From NCBI GenBank assembly GCA_964611125.1, contig CAZSZO010000008.1, positions 55,397-119,396 on the forward strand: a stretch of DNA of 64,000 nucleotides, written 5' to 3'. The notes under the pieces were generated by a model, which did not search any database, had not been told where the DNA came from, and saw only the letters and a program-made list of their open reading frames with translations. The DNA comes from JAEUIX01 sp964611125. GTDB taxonomy: Bacteria > Planctomycetota > Phycisphaerae > Phycisphaerales > UBA1924. The position numbers and the translations under genes are program-made. Of this stretch, positions 9,018 through 17,090 are shown piece after piece. The first letter of the stretch is position 1, and every line of letters begins with the position of its first letter.

Positions 9018-9584
9018 GTGGCGGAACCTCTGCTGCATCTTGTCGCCCGGGGCGATCCCCAAGCCGTCGGCGAGTTGCTTGATCGATACGGCGGGCTGGT
9101 TTACTCGCTGGCCCGCCGATTTTGCTATGCCCCGGCCGACGTCGACGACGCGGTGCAGGAGGTGTTCGTGGCGCTGTGGCGCAGCGCCGCGAGGTTCGAT
9201 CCGGCCCTGGGGTCGGAGGAGACCTTCGTCGCGACGGTGACCCGTCGGCGCCTGATTGACCGGCGGCGGCGGTCGCAGCGTCGGGCGGCCCACACCGGCG
9301 AGGCGGATGTGTCGCTGGCCGCGTCGGATGACCCGCCGGAGGACGCGGGCGTCGAGCTTTCCGACGAGGCGCAGCGGGCCCAGGAGGCATTATCGGCCCT
9401 TCGGCCCGACCAGCAGCGCTGCCTGCGTCTGTCGATCTATCACGGGTTATCGCACGAGGAGATCGCCCAGTCGACGGGGATTCCTCTGGGAACGGTCAAA
9501 ACGCACGTCCGAAGAGGATTGATGGCGCTGCGGGAAGCGCTGGAAAAGAATCCAGCGCGGCCTGCTGAGACGAAGTCACCGTAG
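9018..9584 (+). CDS. ECF-type RNA polymerase sigma factor
   Basis: A 188-residue sigma-70 family protein starts at GTG 9018. Region 2 spans residues ~10-80, with LLDRYGGLVYSLARRF, the acidic DVDDAVQEVFVALWRSA and TVTRRRLIDRRRR. Region 4 is ~120-178, with the helix-turn-helix HGLSHEEIAQSTGIPLGTVK followed by THVRRGLMALREAL. It resembles SigK-type ECF factors. An RskA-like anti-sigma gene follows 54 bases downstream, the usual partner arrangement. A TAGCAT hexamer at 8983-8988 is a possible -10. It would direct a regulon that the sequence does not reveal. Confidence 0.92.
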   Translation: MAEPLLHLVARGDPQAVGELLDRYGGLVYSLARRFCYAPADVDDAVQEVFVALWRSAARFDPALGSEETFVATVTRRRLIDRRRRSQRRAAHTGEADVSLAASDDPPEDAGVELSDEAQRAQEALSALRPDQQRCLRLSIYHGLSHEEIAQSTGIPLGTVKTHVRRGLMALREALEKNPARPAETKSP

Positions 9585-9638
9585 AAGCCGCCTCCGATCG
9601 ATCGACGAGGCCTGTGAACCCGCCTGCGACCCGTCTGT

Positions 9639-10754
9639 GTGAAGCTCGCCGAACGTGAACCTGAACCTGAACCTGTGAACCCGAACCCGCCCATCCCGGA
9701 TCCTGATCGACGCAACCCCCACCACCGTGCGGCTGCGGGCGGTGACGCGTCGTGGCGCGAGCGGATGGACGAGCTGCTGGCGGATCGGGCGGTCCAGGGG
9801 TTGTCGCCGGCTGAGGACATTGAGCTGGAGGGCTTGCTGGCGCGCTCGGAGGCGCCGCTGGATCATGGTCTGGAGCGAGCGGCCGCCGCGGCGGATCTGG
9901 CGATGAGCGCCGGACGGCTCCCGGCGGAGATGCCGGCGGAGGTCCGGGCCCGGCTGCTGGAGATGGGGCGGGTGTGGGCGAGCAAAGCCAGGGCGGGCGA
10001 GTTGGCGGAGGAATCGGCCCCTGCGGAGGCCGCGATGGCGAGCCCGCTGAGGTTGGCTGGCCCGCTGCGGCTGGCGCCGGCGGAGGCCGAGGGGATGGAG
10101 CGGGTCACGCGCGTCGAGCGCGTCGGGCCGGTCGGGCGAGGCGAGCGGGCCCGGCCGATGGTGCTGGCGCGGGTGGGGGCATGGGGTGGGTGGCTGGCCG
10201 CGGCGGCCTCATTGGCGGTGGCGGCGTTGTATTCAACGCGGACGCCGGGTCTGCCGCTGGAGCCCGCAATGACGCCGGCGCTTCCGCTGGTGACGCGCTG
10301 GGACAACCTGCGGGCCAAGGGGGCCTCGGGGCGGAGTGACGATGTGGTGGCGGTGGCGTCGCAGCCGGGGCAGGGCCCGGTTGAGGGCGAGCTGCTGTAT
10401 GACACGCGCAGCCACGAGGGCTATGTGGCCGTGGCGGGGCTGGATGTCAGCGAGCGGCAGGGCGAGAAGTACCAGCTGTGGATCATCGATCACAGCCGGA
10501 GCGAGCCGTACCCGGTCGCGGCGGGGACGTTCGAGATCACGCCGACCCTGGCGGGGGCGAAGGTGGTGATCCCGGCGCGGACGCAACTTCCGGTGAAGTC
10601 ACCGGTGGGGTTTGCGATTACGCGTGAGCCGCAGGGCGGCTCGGTGCTCCCGAGTCCTGATCGGGTGGTCTTCCATGCGGAGATTCCGCAGGCTGGTCCG
10701 CCGGCGCCGGGCCCGGATGGGCCGGACTTCGGGGACGAGCCCGCGGCGCCGTGA
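9639..10754 (+). CDS. RskA-like membrane anti-sigma factor
   Basis: The frame starts at GTG 9639 (371 residues); a second in-frame GTG at 9675 is equally possible, and neither has a good binding site. The N-terminal cytoplasmic part (residues ~40-130) includes WRERMDELLADRAVQGLSPA and should bind the sigma factor. No zinc-binding HxxxCxxC motif is seen. One membrane helix lies near residues 180-198 (GWLAAAASLAVAALYS). The periplasmic part (~200-360) has the RskA C-terminal pattern: VAVAGLDVSERQGEKYQLW, YPVAAGTFEI and PVGFAITREPQGGS. By homology it sequesters the upstream ECF sigma factor at the membrane until proteolysis. The region between the two genes has a stutter of gaacct repeats. Confidence 0.85.
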   Translation: MKLAEREPEPEPVNPNPPIPDPDRRNPHHRAAAGGDASWRERMDELLADRAVQGLSPAEDIELEGLLARSEAPLDHGLERAAAAADLAMSAGRLPAEMPAEVRARLLEMGRVWASKARAGELAEESAPAEAAMASPLRLAGPLRLAPAEAEGMERVTRVERVGPVGRGERARPMVLARVGAWGGWLAAAASLAVAALYSTRTPGLPLEPAMTPALPLVTRWDNLRAKGASGRSDDVVAVASQPGQGPVEGELLYDTRSHEGYVAVAGLDVSERQGEKYQLWIIDHSRSEPYPVAAGTFEITPTLAGAKVVIPARTQLPVKSPVGFAITREPQGGSVLPSPDRVVFHAEIPQAGPPAPGPDGPDFGDEPAAP

Positions 10755-10838
10755 GGGTTGGTGGTCGGCTGGCCGACTTGGCCGACACAGCCGACATGGC
10801 CGGCGAGTCTACCCAATGTGAAATCATGGCTTCGCCCC

Positions 10839-10866
10839 TTGAGGTGCGTGGCTGTTGTGATAGGCT
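10839..10866 (+). promoter_or_regulatory. Candidate promoter for the kinase-CHASE2 gene
   Basis: TTGAGG (10839-10844), a 16-base spacer and TAGGCT (10861-10866) lie 26 bases before ATG 10893. Confidence 0.4.
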
Positions 10867-10892
10867 GATCGTCGCACCACGGATCGTGCCTG

Positions 10893-13280
10893 ATGAATCC
10901 GCCCTCTTTTCAACCTGCGCCTGACGAACCGGAGGGGTTTCCCCGGCTGGCGGGTCGCGCCCGCGATGGTGTGCCGGGAGAGTTGGGCGAGGTTGGCTCC
11001 GGTATGGCGGGGCGGCGTTTCGGTCGGTTTGTGGTGGTTCGGCGGCTGGGGGGCGGGGCGTGCGCGGATGTGTACCTGGCCCGGCAGGATGAGCCGCGGC
11101 GCGAGGTGGCGCTCAAGGTCATCAAGCCGGAGGCGACATCGGATCGGGCGGTGCGGCGCTTCCGACAGGAGGCGCAGGCGCTGGCGAGCCTGAACCACCC
11201 CAATGTGGCGACGGTGTTTGATGCGCAGATCGACGGGCTGGGCGACGCGGCCCGGCCGTACATCGCGATGGAGCATGTGCCCGACGCCGAGCCGCTGGTG
11301 CTGGGAGCGATGCGGCGGAAGCTGCCGCTGCGGCGGCGGCTCGAGCTGATGGTGGAAGTGTGCGACGCGGTGCGGCACGCGCATGCGCGGACGATCGTGC
11401 ACCGCGACATCAAGCCGGCGAACATCCTGATCAGCGGCGGGGAGGGGGCGCCTGAGGAGCGGGCGGGCGCGGGTGGGGATGAGGGTGGAGGCGGGGGGGC
11501 GCCGCCGCCATTGCGGGTGAAACTGATTGATTTCGGGGTGTGTGTGGCCACCGATCCGCGGCGGTCGCTGGCGACGATGCAGACGGAAGTCGGGCAGCTG
11601 GTGGGGACGCCCTGGTACATGTCGCCAGAGCAGACGCGGGCGCAGCCGGACCGGCTGGGTCCTGAGAGCGATGTGTACTCGCTTGGGGTGGTGCTGTACG
11701 AGCTGGTGCTGGAGCGGCTGCCGTACGTGCTGATGGACAAGGGGATCGAGGAGGTGCTGGAGACGATCCGGGAGGCGGCGCCGCTGGCGCGCCGGCCCGG
11801 CGATCCGCGGCTGCCGGCGGGGCTGTGGAACGTGATGATGAAGGCGCTGCACAAGGACCGGGGGGGCCGGTATCGCGACGCGGGGGAGCTGCAGGCGGAC
11901 CTCGAAGCGATCCTGGGCGGGCGGACGGTCTCGGCCCGGCGCGACCCGGCGTGGCGGCGCGGGTGGTCGCGCCTGCGCCGCGCGGCGCTGCGGAACCCCG
12001 CCCCGGCCCAGGGCGCGGCGGTCCTCGCGGCGGTCCTGGGGACGCTCGCGGTGAGCGCCATCACGCCGCTGAGCCATGTGCAGGCGGTGGCGGCGCAGCG
12101 GGCGGCGATCTGGTGGTTCGACTGGGGTCACACGGTCGAGACGCTGGAGCGGACCGCGCTCGTGCTGTTCACCGACGCCACGGACCGAGAGCACCTGCGG
12201 CGGGCGATCGGCGTCGGGTCTGGCGCGTCGCCTGCCGAGCTGGAGCGGCGGTTGATCTCTGCGGTATTGACCCGTCTTGCGGGGGCGCGGGCGGCGGGGG
12301 TGATGGTGGACTTCGCCGTGTCGGAGATCGACGACCCGGGGTGGCTGCACGGTGGCGTGGAGGATCTTCGGGCGGCGGGCACGCCGGTGGTGTTCGCGTG
12401 GACCGACTGGGGGGTGACCCTGCAGCGGCTTCCGCCGGGGATCCAGCGGTCGCTGGCCTCGCTGGCGCCGGTGGCGGGTGCGTTCTCGGCTGATCCGTCG
12501 CATGAAGACTCCCGGTACGTCGAGGCGTTCATCGTGCGGGCGGATGGATCGTGGATGCCCGGGCTGGCGCTGGCGGGGCTGATCGGCGCGGCGGAGCCGG
12601 ACTATCGCAGCCATCCGCGGATCGAGCTGCACCGGGCCGCGCACCATGCGGTGCTGACGTTTCCCAAGTGGTCTGGGCGGAGCCCGCTGGTGATCCCGTT
12701 CAGCCCGGAGGCGCCGCCCGCCGACGGCTCGCCACCGATCGAGGACAACACCTATGGGCAGCAGGCAGGGGACTTCACGGCGCCGGTGGGGTATGACTTT
12801 CCGAGCCGGGCGGCGATGGCGGCGGCGACGACGGAGGTCGGGGTGCTCTTTCAGCTCTCGCCCCAGGAGCTGCGGGAGCGGTTTGCCGGCCAAATGGTGC
12901 TGGTGGGGGGCGACGTTGCCGGCATGGATCGCCACCGGCACCCTGACGGCGGGACGATCGCCGGGGTGATGTGCCAAGCCGTGCCGCTGGAGTCGATGCT
13001 GCGGGAGCGGCTGTTCTTCGATGCGGGCCCGCTGATGACCGCCTGCGGGGCGGTGGTGATGGCGGGGTGCGGCATCGGGGCGGGTCGGCTGCGGAGGTTC
13101 GGGTGGCTGGTGGGGGCGGGCGGGGCGCTGCTGATCCCGATCGGGGTGCTGGCGGGTCTGCATTACTGGGGAATCCTGTGGAGCGCCGCGGCGATGGTGC
13201 TGGCGGCGGGGATTGGGTTCGCCGGCGCGGCGCTGCTCTCGCGCTGGCGGGCCCAGGAGCTGCTCGACGAGCGACCTTGA
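10893..13280 (+). CDS. Ser/Thr protein kinase with C-terminal CHASE2 sensor
   Basis: A 795-residue protein. The kinase domain spans residues ~43-335: glycine loop RRLGGGACADVYLA, Lys75 in VALKVI, HRDIKPANI with Asp172, LIDFG with Asp213, then GTPWYMSPEQ and SDVYSLGVVLYEL. All catalytic residues are present, so it should be active. A hydrophobic helix follows near residue 375. The extracytoplasmic part (~395-690) has CHASE2 features, including FAGQMVLVGGDVAGMDRHR and AVPLESMLRERL. Three membrane helices close the protein (~700-785). CHASE2 domains sense unknown periplasmic signals. The layout is the reverse of histidine-kinase receptors, with the kinase first. It is paralogous to the protein at 32198. 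Upstream is the sigma/anti-sigma pair; immediately downstream is a poly-G tract. Confidence 0.9.
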   Translation: MNPPSFQPAPDEPEGFPRLAGRARDGVPGELGEVGSGMAGRRFGRFVVVRRLGGGACADVYLARQDEPRREVALKVIKPEATSDRAVRRFRQEAQALASLNHPNVATVFDAQIDGLGDAARPYIAMEHVPDAEPLVLGAMRRKLPLRRRLELMVEVCDAVRHAHARTIVHRDIKPANILISGGEGAPEERAGAGGDEGGGGGAPPPLRVKLIDFGVCVATDPRRSLATMQTEVGQLVGTPWYMSPEQTRAQPDRLGPESDVYSLGVVLYELVLERLPYVLMDKGIEEVLETIREAAPLARRPGDPRLPAGLWNVMMKALHKDRGGRYRDAGELQADLEAILGGRTVSARRDPAWRRGWSRLRRAALRNPAPAQGAAVLAAVLGTLAVSAITPLSHVQAVAAQRAAIWWFDWGHTVETLERTALVLFTDATDREHLRRAIGVGSGASPAELERRLISAVLTRLAGARAAGVMVDFAVSEIDDPGWLHGGVEDLRAAGTPVVFAWTDWGVTLQRLPPGIQRSLASLAPVAGAFSADPSHEDSRYVEAFIVRADGSWMPGLALAGLIGAAEPDYRSHPRIELHRAAHHAVLTFPKWSGRSPLVIPFSPEAPPADGSPPIEDNTYGQQAGDFTAPVGYDFPSRAAMAAATTEVGVLFQLSPQELRERFAGQMVLVGGDVAGMDRHRHPDGGTIAGVMCQAVPLESMLRERLFFDAGPLMTACGAVVMAGCGIGAGRLRRFGWLVGAGGALLIPIGVLAGLHYWGILWSAAAMVLAAGIGFAGAALLSRWRAQELLDERP

Positions 13281-13283
13281 GGT

Positions 13284-13411
13284 CGCGGCGGGGGGGGGGG
13301 GGGGGGGGCGGGGGGCAGGGGGGGGGGGGCGGCGGGGGGGCGGGGGGGGGGCGCGGGGGGGCGCGGGGGGCGGGGCGGCGGGGGGGGGGGGGGGGGGGGG
13401 CGCGGGCGGCG
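13284..13411 (+). repeat. Poly-G tract, nearly pure G/C
   Basis: Starting 3 bases after the kinase stop, about 120 bases contain only G and C apart from one T at the left edge and one A at 13317. There are uninterrupted G runs of 19 (13290-13308) and 21 (13380-13400) and many shorter ones. Such a tract can fold into several G-quadruplexes in the transcript-like strand. Run lengths may be imprecise because of sequencing limits. Confidence 0.9.
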
Positions 13412-13413
13412 GG

Positions 13414-13461
13414 CTGGTCTGGGCGCTGGTCTGGGCGCTGGTCTGGGCGCCGGCTTGGGCG
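13414..13461 (+). repeat. 12-bp tandem repeat (ctggtctgggcg), four units
   Basis: Three exact units (13414-13449) and one diverged unit (13450-13461) follow the poly-G tract directly and lie 70 bases before the next start codon. Confidence 0.9.
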
Positions 13462-13531
13462 CGGGGGCTTGGTCACGTTGTGTGAGCGCGTTGTGTTCTC
13501 CCTGTTCTTCCATGAGTGAAAGGAGCGGACC

Positions 13532-14128
13532 ATGCAGTCTGGACGGATCATCGCGAGCGGCTCGGGCGGTTCGGCGTTGTCAGTGAAGTACGAGCTTCAG
13601 GATCCGGGCGGGAGCGAGGAGCAGGTTGTGCAGGTTCACGCCACGGCGGCGGGGGCGGGCTCAAACTCGCTGATGCTCTCGTCGGACCTGTTCCTGGAGA
13701 CGGCCGACGGCTATGCGTCGGCGCGCGGGAACAGGCCGGTTGTGCGGTCTCCGAAATTGCCGACCGCCGTGCCGGCGATCAACGCGGGGGCGTCGGCGGC
13801 GACGGTGCTGGTGGCCCGGTACCCAACGTACGACCTGGTGATCTTCACTGGGGGCGACAGCGAGTCGGAGCTGGAGGTGACGGCGGCCCCTGGCGGGAGC
13901 GGGTCGAACGCGACCTTTACGCTCACGCCCGGGCAGCAGCTGCGGGTGTATGCGACTTCGGTCAGCGGCCCGAGCGCGGTGGTGGGGGATGAATCGCTCA
14001 AGCCGCTCTTTCTGCTGACGCTGGCCAACTACCAGGCGATGCAGGCGGCGGACCCGACGGGGGCGTGGTACGACCCGCTCTCGGACATCCGCAGCGCGTA
14101 TGAGAACGCCAGCGGCGGCGGGAGCTGA
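13532..14128 (+). CDS. Hypothetical protein, no recognised family
   Basis: I do not recognise this 198-residue protein. It starts at ATG 13532 with AAAGGAG 7 bases upstream, so translation is well supported. It has no signal peptide, no membrane helix and no cysteine. The sequence is rich in Ala, Gly, Ser and Val with alternating beta-strand-like segments (ATVLVARYPTYDLVIF, QLRVYATSVSG), and the C-terminal third is more helical (PLFLLTLANYQAMQAA). It could be a small all-beta cytoplasmic or structural protein. It lies in the same direction as the kinase-CHASE2 gene, but the poly-G tract separates them, so co-transcription is doubtful. Confidence 0.7.
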   Translation: MQSGRIIASGSGGSALSVKYELQDPGGSEEQVVQVHATAAGAGSNSLMLSSDLFLETADGYASARGNRPVVRSPKLPTAVPAINAGASAATVLVARYPTYDLVIFTGGDSESELEVTAAPGGSGSNATFTLTPGQQLRVYATSVSGPSAVVGDESLKPLFLLTLANYQAMQAADPTGAWYDPLSDIRSAYENASGGGS

Positions 14129-14190
14129 GCAACGATCGCTGACGTTGGCGGCGACCGGCGAGCGACGCGCCGGCGGGGTCCCGCGCCGCC

Positions 14191-14202
14191 TAGGCTGAAT
14201 CC
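14191..14202 (+). promoter_or_regulatory. Leaderless-type -10 element (TAGGCT) before the MBL gene
   Basis: TAGGCT (14191-14196) ends exactly 6 bases before ATG 14203, so transcription would start at or next to the start codon. No good -35 is visible and no ribosome binding site exists. Confidence 0.45.
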
Positions 14203-15063
14203 ATGCGGTTCACCTTTCTCGGCACGGGCACCTCGTCGGGCGTCCCGGCGATCGGCTGCGGTTGTCTGGTGTGCACATCGGCCGACCCGCGCGACAACCG
14301 TCTGCGCGCCGGCGCGGCGGTTTCGTTCGTCGACCCGCAGGGGCGCGATCGGACGGTGCTGATCGACGCGACGCCGGACCTGCGGCAGCAGGCGATCCGC
14401 TTCGGGGTGAAGCGGTGCGATGCGATCGTGTTCACGCACAACCACGTCGACCATACCTTTGGGCTCGACGAGGTGCGGCGGTTCAACGTGCTCCAGGAGA
14501 CGCCCATCGAGGTGTGGGCCGAGGATCACACGATGGACCACCTGCGACGGGTGTACCAGCACATCTTCGAGAAGCACGCCAACGTGAACGACTCGTTCGT
14601 GGCGACGCTGATTCCGCGGCGGATCGAGCCGGCGATGGTGAACGGGGTGGGGATCGACCTGTTCGGGATGCGGTTTACGCCCATCCGGCTGCTGCACGGG
14701 CGGCTGCCGATCCTGGGCTTCCGCATCGAGCCGGGCGGGCTGCGCGCCGGCGGCTCAGCGGGCGGAAGGGCGGCCGGGCCCTTTCCGCTGGCGTACTGCA
14801 CGGATGTCTCGGGGATCCCTCCCGAGACGTACCCGTTGATGCGGGGGCTGGAGACGCTGGTGCTCGATGCGCTGCGGAAGCGACACCACCCCACCCATCT
14901 GACGCTGGCCAGCGCGGTGGACATCAGCGAGCGGATCGGCGCGCGGCGGACGTTCTTCACGCACATGTCGCACGACCTGGGGCATGCGGAGACCAACGCC
15001 GAGCTGCCGGAGGGGATGGCCCTGGCCCATGACGGGCTGGAGCTGGGGCCGGAGGACCGCTGA
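14203..15063 (+). CDS. MBL-fold metal-dependent hydrolase (PhnP-like)
   Basis: A 286-residue metallo-beta-lactamase-fold enzyme. The opening FLGTGTSSGVPAIGCGCLVC with paired cysteines is typical of the PhnP-like branch. The metal motif is THNHVDHTFG (His79, His81, Asp83, His84). Further ligands are likely in YCTDVSGIP and THMSHDLGH near residues 205 and 262. PhnP enzymes are phosphodiesterases acting on cyclic phosphates; here there is no phosphonate operon, so a general phosphodiesterase role is the safest guess. The gene is preceded by a TAGGCT-N6-ATG arrangement and is convergent with argS, with a 20-base gap. Confidence 0.85.
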   Translation: MRFTFLGTGTSSGVPAIGCGCLVCTSADPRDNRLRAGAAVSFVDPQGRDRTVLIDATPDLRQQAIRFGVKRCDAIVFTHNHVDHTFGLDEVRRFNVLQETPIEVWAEDHTMDHLRRVYQHIFEKHANVNDSFVATLIPRRIEPAMVNGVGIDLFGMRFTPIRLLHGRLPILGFRIEPGGLRAGGSAGGRAAGPFPLAYCTDVSGIPPETYPLMRGLETLVLDALRKRHHPTHLTLASAVDISERIGARRTFFTHMSHDLGHAETNAELPEGMALAHDGLELGPEDR

Positions 15064-15083
15064 CGCGGCGTGCGGGGCAGGAT

Positions 15084-17015
15084 TTACATGCGATCAACCA
15101 GCGGGATCCCCAGCATCTGGAGGCCGTCGGCGAGCACGCGCTCGGTGAGGGCGCAGAGGCGGAGGCGGGCGAATCGGGTGGGTTCGTCGGGCGCCTTGAG
15201 GACGGGGCAGGCCTCGAAGAACGCCGCGAAGGCGCCGGCGAGCTCGTAGAGGTACTGGCACAGGCGGTGGGGGAGCAGGGTCTGGGCGACCTGGCGGGTG
15301 ACCCCCGGGTAGCGGAGCAGGCTGAGGGCGAGGGCCTTCTCGGCGGCGTGGGGGATGGCGAAGGCGTGGGCCCGCAGGCCGTCGTCGCCTGGGGCGGATC
15401 CGGCGGCGGGCGGAGCGGCGGGCAGGGGGGCGGGTAGAAGGCCCTGCTCGGCGGCCTTGCGGAAGATGCTGCGGATGCGAACCAGGGCGTAGAGCAGGTA
15501 GGGCCCGGTGTTGCCCTGGAAGGCGATCATGCGCTCGAGGGAGAAGACATAGTCCTTGGTGCGCTCGCTGGAGAGGTCGGCATAGCGGATCGCGGCGGTG
15601 GCGACGGCGCGGGCGATGCTGCGGCGCTCGCCGTCGGGGAGCTCGGGGCTGAGGGTCGACACTTCGCTGAAGGCCTTTTCCTCGGCGTCTTCGATGAGGT
15701 CGGCGAGCTTGGCGCTGGCGCCGGCGCGGGTCTTGAAGGGCTTGCCGTCGCTCCCGAGCATCATGCCGAACGCGGCGTGCTCGAGGCTCGCGGGCTGGCC
15801 CTGGTGCGGCCCGTGGGGGCGGAGGGTGAAGCCCGCCTTGGCGGCGGCGGCGAAAACCTGGCGGAAGTGGAGGGCCTGGCGGGCGTCGACGGCGTAGACG
15901 ACGCGATCGGCCCCGAGCTGCTGCACGCGCCGGCGGACGGCGGCGACATCGGTGGTGGCGTAGATGAAGCCGCCGTCGGACTTGCGGATAAGGGTGGGCT
16001 CGTCGATTTCGGGGACGCGGATGACGAGGGCGCCGTCGCTCTCCTCGGCGACGGCGCGTTTGACGAGGTCGTCAACCATCGGCGCCAGCTCGGTGGAATA
16101 GCTGGATTCGCCGGCGGAGTGCTCGGGCAGGACGAGGGCGTTGAGGCGGGCGCAGAGGTCGAGGCAGGCCTCCATGGTGAGGTCGCTGATGCGCTGCCAG
16201 ACGGCGAAGACATCGGGGTCGTGGGCCTGGAGCCTGACGAGCGTGGCCTTGGCCTCGCTCTCGGCCTCCAGGGCGCCGGCGACCTGAGCCTCGAGCTCGC
16301 TGATGACCTTGGGGCCCATGCCCCAGGCGCGGGCGAAGGCGAGGCCCTTTTCGTCGGCGTCGCACTCACGCTGCGCGGCCTTGTACGCGAGGTCGAGGTC
16401 GTCGAGGGTGAGCTTGGCGAGGTCGATGAGCCCCGCCGCGGCGAGGCGGCGGACGCGGGCGGTGACCATGGCGATGTTGAGGCCCCAGTCGCCGACGTGG
16501 TTCTGGCGGCGGACGTCGTGGCCCAGGCGGGTGAAGACGCGGGCGAGGGTGTCGCCGATCACGGTGGCCCGGAGGTGGCCGACGTGCATCTGCTTGGCCA
16601 GGTTGACGCCGCAGAGGTCGACGACGATGGTCTGGCGCTCGCCGGCGGGGGACGGCTGAGCGGGCGGGAGGCCGAGATCGGGAGAATCGAGCCGGTCGAG
16701 GAGCTGGGCGATCGAGGCGGGGCGGAGGGTGATGTTGATGAACCCGGGCCCGGCGATGCTGGCGGGGGTGAGGGGCTCGGCGAGGTCAGCAAGATCGACT
16801 TTGGCGACGAGGGCGGCGGCGACATCGCGCGGCGGGAGGGCCAGCTGCTTGCCCAGGGCCATGGCGGCGTTGCACTGGAAGTCGCCGAACTTGGGGTTCT
16901 TGCCCGGGGTGATGGCGGGGTCGGCCCCGGCGAGGTCGGGGTAGGCCGAGGCGATCGCGCTCGAGAAGCGATCGTGCAGGATCTGGACGGGATCGAAGCT
17001 GCTGGGTTCGGGCAT
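15084..17015 (-). CDS. argS: Arginyl-tRNA synthetase
   Basis: This 643-residue class I synthetase charges tRNA-Arg. The N-terminal additional domain is residues ~8-110 (NPKFGDFQCNAAMALGKQL). The signature HIGH motif appears as HVGHLRATVIGD near residue 143, preceded by VDLCGVNLAKQM, where most homologues have a Ser/Pro-rich NIAKPM form. The Rossmann fold continues with RQNHVGDWGLN and IYATTDVAAV, and the DALR anticodon-binding domain fills residues ~530-643, ending in LQMLGIPLVDRM. Length is usual for the bacterial enzyme with extra linkers (an Ala/Pro segment near residue 540). A TAAACT hexamer lies 8 bases upstream of ATG 17015. It follows pfp by 75 bases on the same strand. Confidence 0.96.
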   Translation of the reverse strand: MPEPSSFDPVQILHDRFSSAIASAYPDLAGADPAITPGKNPKFGDFQCNAAMALGKQLALPPRDVAAALVAKVDLADLAEPLTPASIAGPGFINITLRPASIAQLLDRLDSPDLGLPPAQPSPAGERQTIVVDLCGVNLAKQMHVGHLRATVIGDTLARVFTRLGHDVRRQNHVGDWGLNIAMVTARVRRLAAAGLIDLAKLTLDDLDLAYKAAQRECDADEKGLAFARAWGMGPKVISELEAQVAGALEAESEAKATLVRLQAHDPDVFAVWQRISDLTMEACLDLCARLNALVLPEHSAGESSYSTELAPMVDDLVKRAVAEESDGALVIRVPEIDEPTLIRKSDGGFIYATTDVAAVRRRVQQLGADRVVYAVDARQALHFRQVFAAAAKAGFTLRPHGPHQGQPASLEHAAFGMMLGSDGKPFKTRAGASAKLADLIEDAEEKAFSEVSTLSPELPDGERRSIARAVATAAIRYADLSSERTKDYVFSLERMIAFQGNTGPYLLYALVRIRSIFRKAAEQGLLPAPLPAAPPAAGSAPGDDGLRAHAFAIPHAAEKALALSLLRYPGVTRQVAQTLLPHRLCQYLYELAGAFAAFFEACPVLKAPDEPTRFARLRLCALTERVLADGLQMLGIPLVDRM

Positions 17016-17090
17016 GGGCGGGGAGTTTAGCGGGCGTCACGCGCTGGCCCGGGCCCTGCCCCTCTGGACCCACCGACCGGGCTGGCGAGT

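Noticed and set aside
12775..13551. Minus-strand frame rich in poly-Pro opposite the poly-G tract
   Set aside because: It is the complement of the kinase C-terminus and the G tract; low complexity, no start signal or family.
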